From Diadema setosum (Eukaryota > Echinodermata > Echinoidea > Diadematoida > Diadematidae): DNA of 64,000 nucleotides. The position numbers and the translations under genes were made by a program. The notes under the pieces were generated by a model. The model was not told the origin of the DNA. It did no database searches and worked only from the letters and a program-made list of their open reading frames with translations. The first letter of the stretch is position 1, and the number at the start of each line of letters is the position of its first letter. The DNA is taken from the NCBI RefSeq assembly GCF_964275005.1, contig NC_092690.1, positions 5,310,836 through 5,374,835 on the forward strand. Direction: 5' to 3'. Shown in pieces: positions 34,188 to 44,012 of the stretch.

Positions 34188-34334
34188 GTGGATCCAACCA
34201 CTCTCTCATTTTCGATTGTTCATGCACGCGTCATATCGCGCACCCCACCCCCACTTCCTCATCAATCGCGCACACACTGGTAACACGGGAGGTATATGGT
34301 ATGATCAAGGAGGTATGTTCAATTCGGTGTAATA

Positions 34335-34520
34335 ATGGCATAGATAAAAATGGCAGTGGTAAAAATGGCAGAGGTAAAAATGACAGAGGTAATTAAGACA
34401 GTGGAACAAATGTCAGAGGTAAAGTTGTCAGTGGTCGAAATGTCAGTGGTCAAAATGCCAGAGATAAAAAATGTCATTGATAAAAATTTAGTTGTAGAAA
34501 TGCAAGATGACGAGGTAAAA
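34335..34520 (+). repeat. 15 bp minisatellite GGCAGAGGTAAAAAT, left array
   Basis: About 12 degenerate units of GTAAAAATGGCAGAG (some with GTCAGTGG or TTAAGACAGTGG). The inverted counterpart lies at 36049-36196. The apparent Thr/Ser/Ile-rich and Lys/Met/Val-rich frames are shadows of the period-15 repeat. Confidence 0.8.
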
Positions 34521-34605
34521 GTGACAGAGATTTTATTTTCCTTCATGTTTCTGACACCTTTCTAGCAATACGCGCTTTTCGTGCCTTCTCCTAAAATAAT
34601 TAAAG

Positions 34606-35065
34606 CACGGGGGAGACCGGGGTGAAATGGGACACGGGGAGAAATATAAACTCATGTATATAACTTGAAAAATGGTCGGCAAGTCAACAATCCAATAATA
34701 TCAGTATGAGCCTCGGTACACCTGAAAAAGGACATATTGACTACCATACAGCTCTACAGGTATCTTGTCAGTAAAATATCAAACTTAGATCTCGTAGGTC
34801 CTATATTATGTTAATAGGTATTTCAATAAGTGTGCAAACTTCTGAAAATAAAATTGCTAGATAACAGACATGCAGGTATGAAAAATTGACAGGGATCTTT
34901 TACTGTTTTTGTTATCACTGGGAGAAATTTAATAGGGCATAGTGTTACATTTCTCCCCGCGGCACATGTAAATCCTACTTTGGTCATGATGGTTATCCAA
35001 TTTCTCTCCAGGTTGTCTCATTTCTCAGCGCTTGATGTCCCATTTCCCCCCAAATTAGGGGTTAA
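34606..35065. mobile_element. candidate element with GGGGAGAAATG / CATTTCTCCCC ends
   Basis: Left: GACCGGGGTGAAATGGGACA and CGGGGAGAAAT. Right, inverted: GTCCCATTTCCCCCCAA and CATTTCTCCCC. Motif copies face inward on both sides of an AT-rich core, with no coding sequence. Ends are imperfect and no target duplication was found. Confidence 0.4.
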
Positions 35066-35084
35066 ACAAATCATTAATTACACG

Positions 35085-35089
<5 letters not shown>

Positions 35090-35130
<41 letters not shown>
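35090..35130. repeat. (TA)n microsatellite
   Basis: Pure TA run of about 18 units. Confidence 0.9.
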
Positions 35131-35177
35131 GTATCACAAAATGCTCTACTAATGTTCCTACACTCCTGTGCTACATA

Positions 35178-35305
35178 CTCTCTCTAAAAAAAATCGAGTG
35201 AAAATATTCACTCTTAAAGGAGTGAATACAAAAAAGAGTGAATTTTGAGTGAAAATGTTCATTTTCACTCATTTTGGAGTGACCTCAGGGATCACTCCTA
35301 AATCT
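35178..35305 (+). mobile_element. GAGTGAA-motif small element (copy 1, right end diverged)
   Basis: Begins CTCTCTAAAAAAAATCGAGTG, then repeats of GAGTGAA(T/A)TTT and its complement. The same sequence in opposite orientation is at 56898-57028, where both ends (TCTCTAAAAAAG and TTTTTTAGAGA) are kept. Here the right end is lost. Confidence 0.55.
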
Positions 35306-35669
35306 TTGAACAATGTAATGAAATGTTTTGCAAGAGCCTACTGATGTCTGCCGATACATCTAGCTGTAGTTTGTTTTTTTGCGTTTTGTATTTTTACTTC
35401 TACATTATGTCGTGATCAGGCCTTGTGAGAAAGATAAAGGCTCCTACGAAACCTGAATGTGAGAAAATACCATAGAACAGGTGAAAAATTAGCGGTTCGC
35501 TTCGACAATGTCTCCTTCACTTCTTCACACTAAACAGTTCAAAAAATGAAAAATAATGACAATATACTAGCCTGGAAGTGAGCGGAATTCGTTTGTGTAA
35601 GAGTGTGTATGTGAGAGTAAATGTTGTATATCTGCGTATAGAAGTATATGTTTATACCAAAAGTGGGTT

Positions 35670-35674
35670 CGTGC

Positions 35675-35707
<33 letters not shown>

Positions 35708-35720
35708 TGTGTGTGTGATA
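35670..35720. repeat. (GT)n microsatellite
   Basis: GT dinucleotide run with GTTT interruptions. An (AAT/AATG)n run follows at 35795-35828. Confidence 0.85.
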
Positions 35721-36048
35721 ACTTCATTGGGCGAAACAACGTATAGGATTATACTGTTTAAGGGCTATACAGCATTGTTGAAACCCCCTTTAGTAATAAT
35801 AATAATAATGATAATAATAATGATAATTTCCCATAGGCCTATATTAGGCTCTTTTTTAGCTGGTTTATTATTCCTCTGAACAGACAGATTACGCCACTGC
35901 ACTTGAATCAAAATCAGAATAATGAGAGTGCTGTCATCTTTTTAAAACATAATTCAATAAATATTCTTCAAATCTGCAATTTGGATTTGATAATTTGATA
36001 AATACAGTTTGCTCTGGCTATAGGTCATTATTCAAAACCTCTTCATAC

Positions 36049-36196
36049 GTTTACCTCTGACGAAATCGCTCTCATTACTTCTGACATTTTACCTCTGCCA
36101 TTTTTACTTCTGCCATTTTTACCTCTGCCATTTCTACCTCTGCCATTTTACTATGACATTTTTACCCCTGCCATTTTTACCTCTGCCATTTTTACC
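36049..36196 (-). repeat. 15 bp minisatellite, right (inverted) array
   Basis: Units of ATTTTTACCTCTGCC, the exact complement of the array at 34335-34520. The two arrays could pair across about 1.5 kb of intervening sequence that itself holds two small elements and microsatellites. Confidence 0.8.
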
Positions 36197-38056
36197 TGGC
36201 ACCAATCAGGTTCCATAGCTAGATAGAGCTAGGGCCTACGACAGTGACACTGACAGTGTGTAAATTTATGATGATGATCGATGGGGATGATGTTGATGAT
36301 GCCATGATTAAGATCAAATCCACAAATGAATGTTCATTTTGCCAAATTTTGGTGCGTTTCAAATTCCATGAAACCGTGGTCCCGAAACCGTATATATCGT
36401 ACCGGCGTACGTCTGATTAAGTCCATCTTAACGTGTTGATAGCCATAATCTGAAATTTGATCGATAAATCAATTAGGGAATGGTATTGGTGTAGGTACAG
36501 CTGTAATTCTCGGTGGGCATCATCCATGAATGATTACCGCTTTATCGACCCGTTCTTTTCACTGAAGTCCATTTTAGCCGTATATTTCAGGCCTAACGTT
36601 ATGCAGATGGTCTACTCTAGATCTAACAATAACACAGGCCTAGGCTACAACTGTTACATTGTATTTATGTACATTTACAATCATGATAAAAAAATGTTGA
36701 TTTGACATTTACTGATTTAGTACAACTTAAACTCAAGCCTGAGCTGCTACTTCTGGTACAGGTAGGCAGTAAAACAATTGATTTAAAGAAAATGTCTCCA
36801 TGCGCCGTGTGAATAGTGCATTAACATAAGCATCGGTGTCAATTCGCAAAAACGTCTCGCAATAGTGTCTATAGCCTTGTCAGCGAAAATATCTACGCAA
36901 AAATAACAGCGTATACATTAGTAGAGATTGTGTGTTATGCTGAGACTAAGAAAAAATGCACTAAGAGAATATGTGTCTGAAAGAGAGAGATTTAGATAGA
37001 GAAAAAAAAGTGGAAGAGAGGGAGAGAGAATGAGGCACAGACAGAATGAGTAGAATTTGCATGTACACCAATTCGACTTTGCCATAGAAAATTGGTAAAT
37101 GTACTTTTGAGGGGGGGGGGGAGTTCAAATGGGATATACTGTAAAAAGTGGGGGAGAGGCATGCCCCCTCAATTTTTTTTTTCTGGGGGATGCCCCCCCC
37201 CCTTTCAATTTTGAAAATTAATAGGACTGTAATGTTTGTATTTATTTAAATTTTAAATGACAAATTTATATCAATAATTTTCCTTAACTTAAGGTTGAGT
37301 CTATTTTAATGGCAAATTTTCACACACACACACACACAAATCAGCTCGCTCTCTCACATATCATTGAGTATCATGCATTGACCCTCTCCCCCAGCTCACA
37401 ATTAATCATGTATTTGTAGCCGGTTTGAAAAATTCCAGGATATTCTTGTAAATTCCAGGAGTTTTTTAATGTTGATTTCAGGAGGACTGACCTTGAAAAG
37501 TGGAAGCACTGATGATATGAAGCAATAAGACAGACGCAGGATCTTGCCTGCTTTTGATGAGCAACTGAAACTCTGGGCCTAACTTCTTTTAGTGGCGAGC
37601 ATTATGCCTGAATTAAAGTGCTTATTAATGAAGAAACTTGATTTATTTACGGTGCATATGTAATTCTAGGTTTAATAAAGCAATCTAGAAATTCAACAGC
37701 AAGAAAAAAAAAACGCCGCAAACATGTTAAAAGAACTAATGTGAGTCCTCCGCATAGCCGCCATACAGCCTACACAAAGCGCCCGTGCACACATGATTTC
37801 GGCGAGCTCTGGACCCTTTTTATCGACTTTGTCAGACTGGCAAAAGATCGAGAAGTTTAACTCGAAGTTTTGCCAGTGTGACCGCAAACTTTCCACGTAA
37901 CTTTCCGCCAAACTTCTTGATCTGTTTGCGGGCTATGTATCCGAAGCGCAAGGCCATTGTCATGTACAAACGTGCATTGTTACGTCATAATCACTAGCCA
38001 CTGGACGGCGTACTCTTGCTCGCGCGCGTACCAGTGGCCCAGTCTGACCGCGCCTA
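36197..38056. other. no gene recognised; purine-rich and poly-G/poly-C tracts
   Basis: GA-rich stretch at 36975-37045, a poly-G run at about 37111, a poly-C run at about 37191, and a CA run at 37321-37338. Short frames only. I see nothing gene-like. Confidence 0.35.
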
Positions 38057-38191
38057 AGCGTGCACTCCATATAAGGAAAAATTGACCTAACAAGATGGCG
38101 ACGCAACACGGTAAATTTGGCTGCACGGTCTCGTGTATGTTGGGAATAGGGACACGCATTCCACTATGTTTTAGTTCGGTGGTACGTACGT
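38057..38191 (-). repeat. right arm of the inverted repeat pair
   Basis: Complement of 34062-34187: AGCGTGCACTCCATATAAGG, ACGCATTCCACTATGT, GGTACGTACGT. It contains ATGGCGAC in the AAGATGGCG context; no coding exon is supported. Confidence 0.7.
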
Positions 38192-38941
38192 ACACCCGAC
38201 AGCTCTCTCAGTTGTGTCGCGACCGGGAGAGATTTTTATGCGCATGGCTGTTGTGCGGTTTTGTGCGTACACCCATTCGGCCCCATTCGGTAGGTATTCG
38301 GGCGTCCATGTTGAAATTACAGTGGACGGCTCGCACGGCTCTCGTGCCCCATCTGGTTTTCGCTGGTGCGCTGCGTAGCGTCGTGTTCGGCATTCGGTAC
38401 GTACGGGGGTACAATAACGGGAGGAGCAGCTTGTCGTGCTTTTCTACTGAGCTGCGAATCGCCTGCGACGACCGGTTGCCTTTAAGCGTCATAATGGTGC
38501 TGATGTTGTTTGATTTTATGGCATGAGTGGGAATGTACGCCAAACCAGTGCCGTATATACGGCACTGCGCCAAACAAACGTCATAATGCTCAAGTACTGT
38601 CTAGTCTACACCCAAGTTCCCACTGTATATTTTGCGAAGAACAAAAAGGTCTGGATTCTACCAAATGGTTCAAATTTAATGATATGATATCATCGTAGAA
38701 ATTAATATGTAAACAATTAACCACATTGTGATTTTGAAAATGAAAATGTGTAATGAAGAAAAACATATCATTCCAGATATGATATGAGAAGATATGACTT
38801 GAACGTAGACTTAGATCCAGTGCCAGGAGCTGAGTGTGCGCTCCCTCTTCAATTTTGGACGCACTATTTGTACGCACGCGTATGGCGACTACTTACTCTA
38901 TAGGTATAATCTCTTTGGTTGTAAGTCTGTTATAGCAAATC
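38192..38941. other. no gene recognised
   Basis: GC-rich in its first 350 bp with a 143-codon plus-strand frame (38095-38526) that lacks any domain and overlaps an equally long minus-strand frame. I treat both as chance in CpG-rich DNA. Confidence 0.35.
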
Positions 38942-38981
38942 GGTATTCTGAACACCGTTTTATCTCTGTTGTAACTTCTGT
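38942..38981 (+). repeat. Harbinger left outer terminal repeat
   Basis: CGGTATTCTGAACACCGTTT then TATCTCTGTTGTAACTTCTG. It agrees with the complement of 51987-52026 at nearly every base. Its last 15 bases (TGTTGTAACTTCTGT, 38967-38981) are repeated after the LINE at 43769-43783. Confidence 0.75.
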
Positions 38982-39027
38982 ATATGTATACATATGACGT
39001 TGGTGTGTTCGGACGTGTGTTGGTAGA

Positions 39028-40100
39028 GCTCCTGAAAAACCGATCATTTACATACTCTCCTGGATGCTTTTGATTACCAAAACACATCATCTTCGAGGGC
39101 TTTGTACAAGGAATTTCCCGGGCATATCTCTTTTTGTATTGGATCAACATTTTTCGGTCTTATCATCATTTTTTAACCTTTTTCCTGCTCAATTCAAGTT
39201 TGGAGTTTCAACAGGATTTTCAAGTCATCACAGCGCTGTTTTTCCCTGAAGCCCTAGAAACAGGCGTATGCGCTCTCCGGATCCCTGGCAACGCATCCAA
39301 CTTTGAGCGCAATCTTATGAGGTGTGACGCACCTTCCATTGTGACATCATTGGACTTACAGGAGTCGACGCTATCTTCAATTGTGAAGTCATGGGAGTTA
39401 AAGGAACGTTAAACAACGTGTGATTTACATTGGGGAATTGAATTGTGCGGGGGATCGCGGTTTGAGGATTTACATCGTGGAGCGTGGTTTGTAGATTTAG
39501 CCTACATCAAGATTCTTGTCACATGTCAAGCCTGGACACTTCAAGTAAGATCTTTCCGTTTTTTCTCTTCATGATGGTGTGATACCGTGGTTGAGTTTGC
39601 GCGTGTGTCAATGGAGCTCCTAAAAACGGGACATTAAGTGATAATGGGGTGACTCTTAGGCCTATAGAGTATTTTTAAAACGATTCTGATTACCAGAACA
39701 TCATCTTCACGGAATCTCCTGGACGTGTCAATTGTTGTACTGGATCAACATTTCAAGGTCTTATCATCGTTTTTTTGTTTTTTGTGTTTTTTTTTTTGTC
39801 TTTGTTAAATCGCCCCATCAATTCATTCTTGGACTTTTGGAAGGAGTTTTCATCCCTGTTTTCATCACTATTTTTCACTGTGTAAGCCCTCTTCTAGTAG
39901 TTCAAGCGTGTGCACTCTCTGGATCATTGGAAACGCAGTCAACCTGTTGCGCGATCTCAGTATAACGCACTTTACCAGTGTGCAGTGACGCACATCCATT
40001 GTGACATCATTGGATTTGAAGGAATCAACGCAATCTTTAATTGTGACGTTATTGGAGTCAAAGAAACGTAAAACAACGTGTGAATTTCATCGCTTCTATC
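39028..40100 (+). repeat. two tandem 5' UTR monomers of the LINE
   Basis: Both units start GAGCTCCT(G/A)AAAAAC, then carry GGATCAACATTT, GTCTTATCATC, TGACGCAC.TCCATTGTGAC and AACAACGTGTGA. Offset is about 580 bp. Tandem 5' monomers that carry the promoter are known from several LINE groups, so this is probably the element's promoter. The predicted role is an inference. Confidence 0.65.
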
Positions 40101-40539
40101 GCGGGATTATGTTGACACTTAAGTGCGAAACGGCTAGCAGAGAGTAGTGTTTAGTATAGGTCAGGTCAGGAATAATCAACCCTGCTACTAGTACCACGTA
40201 ACCTAGTACCACCTGCCACGTGGTCCCACTGCCTTGTGGTTATCTTCGGGTGAAGAAAAGGCTAAGGAGTAAACCCTACAGAAATCCGGAGTGGAGTCCC
40301 TAAGGCGGTCGAGCAACGTATTGCGTTACCTTCCGGCAACTCCTGCAGCTGTGCTGGTGCCAAATTGTATTGGTTCATCCTTTCCTTTGGACTACATCAG
40401 CAACGCCGAGAGGGGGAACTTGACGTATGGGCAGCACAAGTTCTCCATTTCACATCAGCCCAGGCTCGTAGCACTCTGGAGAAGACACTCCAGCGACGTC
40501 TCAAGACGTCGACACAATGTAAGAAGGTGAAGTTAAGAA

Positions 40540-41673
40540 GTGGAAATGAAGACTCCAACTCTTCGGCTAGCAACCTGGAACGTTCGAACCATGTGCCCTG
40601 GTTTTAATAACGACATCGAACAGATTAATGGTGCCCGAAAGACTGCGGTTATCGACAAGGAACTATTAAGACTAAATGTTGACATTGCCTGTCTACAGGA
40701 GACCCGTCTGGCAGACAGTGGTTCTATCAAGGAAGCCAATTACACCTTCTTTTGGAAGGGTCTGTCACAGGAGGACCCAAGACAGCACGGGGTGGGCTTC
40801 GCAGTGAATAACTCTCTGGTTTCCACCATTGAACCACCAACTGGCGGGACAGAGAGAATACTCACTCTGCGTTTGTCTACAACAGTGGGCTTCATCAACA
40901 TCTTCAGCATTTATGCACCGACACTCTGCTCCACCTCAGAGACTAAAGACCAGTTCTATGAAGAATTGGATGAGATGATATCCAGGATCCCCAGCACTGA
41001 AGGACTTTATCTTCTAGGAGATTTTAATGCTAGAGTGGGAGCTGACTACAACACCTGGTCTTCCTGCCTCGGCCACCGAGGCACGGGAAAGATGAATGAT
41101 AATGGACAGCGGCTGCTGGAGCTGTGCTGCCATCGTGGTCTGTGTGTGACAACCACCTATTTCAAAGGTAAAGAACGCCACAAAGTCTCCTGGAGACATC
41201 CTCGGTCTCAACACTGGCACCAACTTGATCTTGTCATCACCAAGCGTACAGACCTTAGCAGTGTTCTCCACACACGGAGCTACCACAGCGCAGACTGCGA
41301 CTCAGATCACTCCCTCGTCAGTAGCAAAGTGAGATTGATGACAAAGAAAATACATCGGACCAAAACCAAAGGTCTCCCACGCATCAACACCTGCTGTATC
41401 AACGACTTCGAGAGTTGTCGACGATTTCATGACACGTTTAGTGAGAAAATGATCACTTCAATTCCAAATGACAGTGATATTGATAGTAAATGGTGCCACC
41501 TTAGGGATACTATCTACTCCTCAGCCTTCTCTGTGTTCGGGAAGAAGGAACGTCGGAGCGAAGACTGGTACGAAACCCACTGGGATGTGATGCAATCAGA
41601 TGTTGAAGCCAAGAGGAAAGCCCTGCTGGCCTACAAGCAGAACCCCATCTCTAGCACACACACGATGTCCTAA
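40540..41673 (+). CDS. LINE endonuclease domain
   Basis: 377 codons. Apurinic-type endonuclease motifs in order: LATWNVRTM, CLQETRL (catalytic Glu), FSIYAPT, LLGDFNARVG, WHQLDLVITKR and DCDSDHSLV (Asp-His). It nicks target DNA for target-primed reverse transcription. The style closely follows CFDP2-like RTE endonucleases. The frame ends at 41673 only because of a shift in the CA tract 41655-41664; the next frame continues directly (HDVLRTARNKVQQTARR). The ATG at 40540 follows the conserved leader. Confidence 0.88.
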   Translation: MEMKTPTLRLATWNVRTMCPGFNNDIEQINGARKTAVIDKELLRLNVDIACLQETRLADSGSIKEANYTFFWKGLSQEDPRQHGVGFAVNNSLVSTIEPPTGGTERILTLRLSTTVGFINIFSIYAPTLCSTSETKDQFYEELDEMISRIPSTEGLYLLGDFNARVGADYNTWSSCLGHRGTGKMNDNGQRLLELCCHRGLCVTTTYFKGKERHKVSWRHPRSQHWHQLDLVITKRTDLSSVLHTRSYHSADCDSDHSLVSSKVRLMTKKIHRTKTKGLPRINTCCINDFESCRRFHDTFSEKMITSIPNDSDIDSKWCHLRDTIYSSAFSVFGKKERRSEDWYETHWDVMQSDVEAKRKALLAYKQNPISSTHTMS

Positions 41674-42500
41674 GAACTGCTCGCAACAAGGTTCAACAGA
41701 CTGCGCGCCGTTGTGCTAATTATTACTGGTTGAACCTGTGCCGCAGGATTCAGACAGCTGCAGTCAGCGGAAATACCAGGGACATGTACGACAGCATTAA
41801 AGCTGCAATCGGTCCCACCGCCATCAAGACTGCACCGTTGAAGGCAAAAACTGGAGAAGCCATCACAGACCAATGTAAGCAGCTTGAACGCTGGGTAGAA
41901 CATTATCTGGAACTTTATGCAGCCCAAAATAAGGTAACATATGCTGCCTTGGACACCTTACCTAGCCTTTCAATCATGGAGGAGCTGGATGCCCTGCCTA
42001 CAAAAGAAGAACTCAGCAAAGCCATTGACCGTCTATCCTGCGGGAAGGCTCCTGGAAATGATGGTATCCCACCAGAAGTTCTAAAGAGCGGCAAGCCAGT
42101 ACTACTGCAACACCTCCATGAGCTCTTGTGTCTTTGCTGGGAAAAAGGCCGTGATGCCAGTATCGTCACTGTCTACAAGAACAGGGGAGACCGCAGCGAC
42201 TGCAACAACTATAGAGGCATCTCTCTCCTAAGTGTTGTGGGAAAAGTCTTCGCACGTGTAGTTCTGGCACGCCTGCACAGTCTTGCCTCCCGGGTGTATC
42301 CAGAGTCACAGTGCGGCTTTAGGGCAGGCCGATCTACAGTAGACATGAGCTTCTCACTACGCCAGCTGCAGGAGAAGTGCCGTGAGCAGCAAAAGCCGCT
42401 GTACATTGCCTTCATAGACCTGACGAAAGCCTTTGACTTGGTCAGCCGAAGTGGACTCTTTAGTCTCCTGCAGAAGATTGGATGCCCCCCCCCCCCCGAG
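41655..42500 (+). CDS. LINE reverse transcriptase, first half
   Basis: Continues the same protein in another frame from the CA tract: LSCGKAPGNDGIPPEVLKSG, VTVYKNRGDRSDCNNYRGIS, SQCGFRAGRSTVDM, YIAFIDLTKAFDLVSR. It stops matching at a C13 run (42485-42497), after which the frame changes again. Both breaks sit in slippage-prone repeats, so they may be recent mutations or base-calling errors. Confidence 0.87.
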
Positions 42501-43719
42501 ACTGCTCCAAATTATCATTTCCTTTCACGAGAACATGCAAAGTAGAGTCTGCTACAACGGGAGAACTTCTGATGCCTTCCCTGTGAACAGCGGTGTGAAG
42601 CAAGGCTGTGTCCTCGCACCGACACTTTTCGGAATCTTCTTCTCCATGCTCCTTCAGTACGCCTTTGTTGACTGCACAGAGGGAATCTACATCCGTACCA
42701 GAGCGGATGGGAAGCTATTCAACATCGCCCGACTGCGTGCCAGAACCAAACTTAGAGAGGTTCTTATCCAAGAAATGCTGTTCGCTGACGACGCTGCTCT
42801 GGTATCACACACAGAAGCGGGATTGCAGAGGCTTGTTGATTGTCTGTCCCATGCCTGTAACGAATTTGGACTAACCATCAGCCTGAAAAAGACTAAGATC
42901 TTGACCCAAGGCACTGACTCTCCTCCAGACATCTCCATTAATGTCACACATCTGGAAGAAGTGGACTCTTTCACCTACCTTGGTTCAACAATCTCCAGTT
43001 CCCTCTCCCTTGACAATGAGATAAGCAATAGGATAGGGAAAGCTACTGCAGTCATGGCCAAACTGAACAGGCGCGTATGGGACAACAGTCAGCTGACCAA
43101 GAACACCAAGCGCTGCGTTTACCATGCCTGCGTCCTCAGCACCCTGCTATACGGCTCTGAGTCCTGGGCAACATATGCTGGCCAGGAGAAGAGGCTCAAC
43201 ACCTTTCACCTCCGTTGCCTCAGACGACTCCTGCACATAAAATGGCAGGATAGGGTGACAAATGCAGAGGTCCTCCAGCGTGCCGGCATTCTCAGCATGT
43301 TTTCACTCCTCAGCCAGAGACGCCTGAAGTGGTTGGGTCATGTGCGTCGAATGGAACCAGGTCGCATCCCGAAGGACATGCTGTATGGAGAGCTAAGCGA
43401 GGGGTCTCGTCCCATGGGAAGGCCGCATCTTCGCTTCAAAGATGTGTGCAAACGTGACATGAAGACGATGGACATCAACACCAACACATGGGAAGGTGTA
43501 GCTGAAGATCGTCCGCTATGGAGAGGCACCGCCAGGGAGGGCGTTCAGAGAGCTGAAGCTGTAAGGCACGTACAGCAGACCGACATGAGAGCTAAGAGAA
43601 AGGCACGGGCAGTCTTAGTATTGGCCCCAACAGACTTCATCTGCTGCAAGTGCTCTAAGGATTGCCACTCAAGAGTGGGGCTTTACAGCCACTCAAGGCA
43701 GTGCAAACTTCTTGCCTAG
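42498..43719 (+). CDS. LINE reverse transcriptase, catalytic half and C-terminal finger
   Basis: Reads VNSGVKQGCVLAPTLFGIFF, then the active site EMLFADDAALVSHT, LTISLKKTKILTQ and FTYLGSTISS. It continues with the C-terminal domain LLYGSESWATY, FHLRCLRRLLHIKWQDRVTN and RRLKWLGHVRRM. It ends in FICCKCSKDCHSRVGLYSHS..C, a C2H2-like zinc finger. The catalytic FADD is intact, and the stop (43717-43719) lies about 50 bp before the 3' target duplication, giving a very short 3' UTR. Confidence 0.88.
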
Positions 43720-43892
43720 CTAGTGCTACGCCATCGTTTCTCGAGACGAATGGATGCCAACCAACTTCTGTTGTAACTTCTGTTGTAACTTCTGTTTTAT
43801 CTTGCGCACTCTTTGCCTGCGCATACCATTGTCTTAGGGTATGCGCACGCGCGTAACAGTGGGCGCAAATCTATGCACCCATTGGATTACAT

Positions 43893-43928
43893 GGTATTCT
43901 GAAAACTGTTTTATCTTTTGTTGTAAAT
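43893..43928 (+). repeat. Harbinger left inner (subterminal) repeat
   Basis: GGTATTCTGAAAACTGTTTT then ATCTTTTGTTGTAA. It matches the complement of 51895-51931. It lies 120 bp before the transposase start, so the transposase promoter probably lies between this repeat and 44013. Confidence 0.65.
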
Positions 43929-44012
43929 CATACCACGTGTAAATATATGCCTCTGAGATAAAACAGGGTGGAGAGTGTTTTATCTTCGTACGCGACATAG
44001 GATTCTAACATC

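Larger units (their letters stand above)
38982..43768 (+). mobile_element. RTE/CFDP2-like non-LTR retrotransposon (LINE), nearly intact
   Basis: Flanked by the 15 bp direct repeat TGTTGTAACTTCTGT (38967-38981, 43769-43783), a likely target duplication made on insertion into the Harbinger end. The 5' part has two tandem units (39028-39440, 39611-40100) and a leader with CCCACTGCCTTGTGGTTATC. It encodes one long protein (endonuclease, RT, C-terminal Cys/His finger) with only two frame breaks, both in simple repeats. No poly-A tail. The clade is inferred from the endonuclease style of craniofacial-development-protein-2-like elements; an I/Nimb-type placement is also possible. Confidence 0.75.

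Noticed and set aside
38095-38573. 143-codon plus and 121-codon minus frames
   Set aside because: They overlap each other in CpG-rich DNA at an inverted-repeat arm; no domain on either strand.
39611-40100. long terminal repeat of an LTR element
   Set aside because: The direct repeats at 39028 and 39611 are both upstream of the LINE ORF and do not bracket it; no gag, integrase or primer-binding site. They fit LINE 5' monomers.
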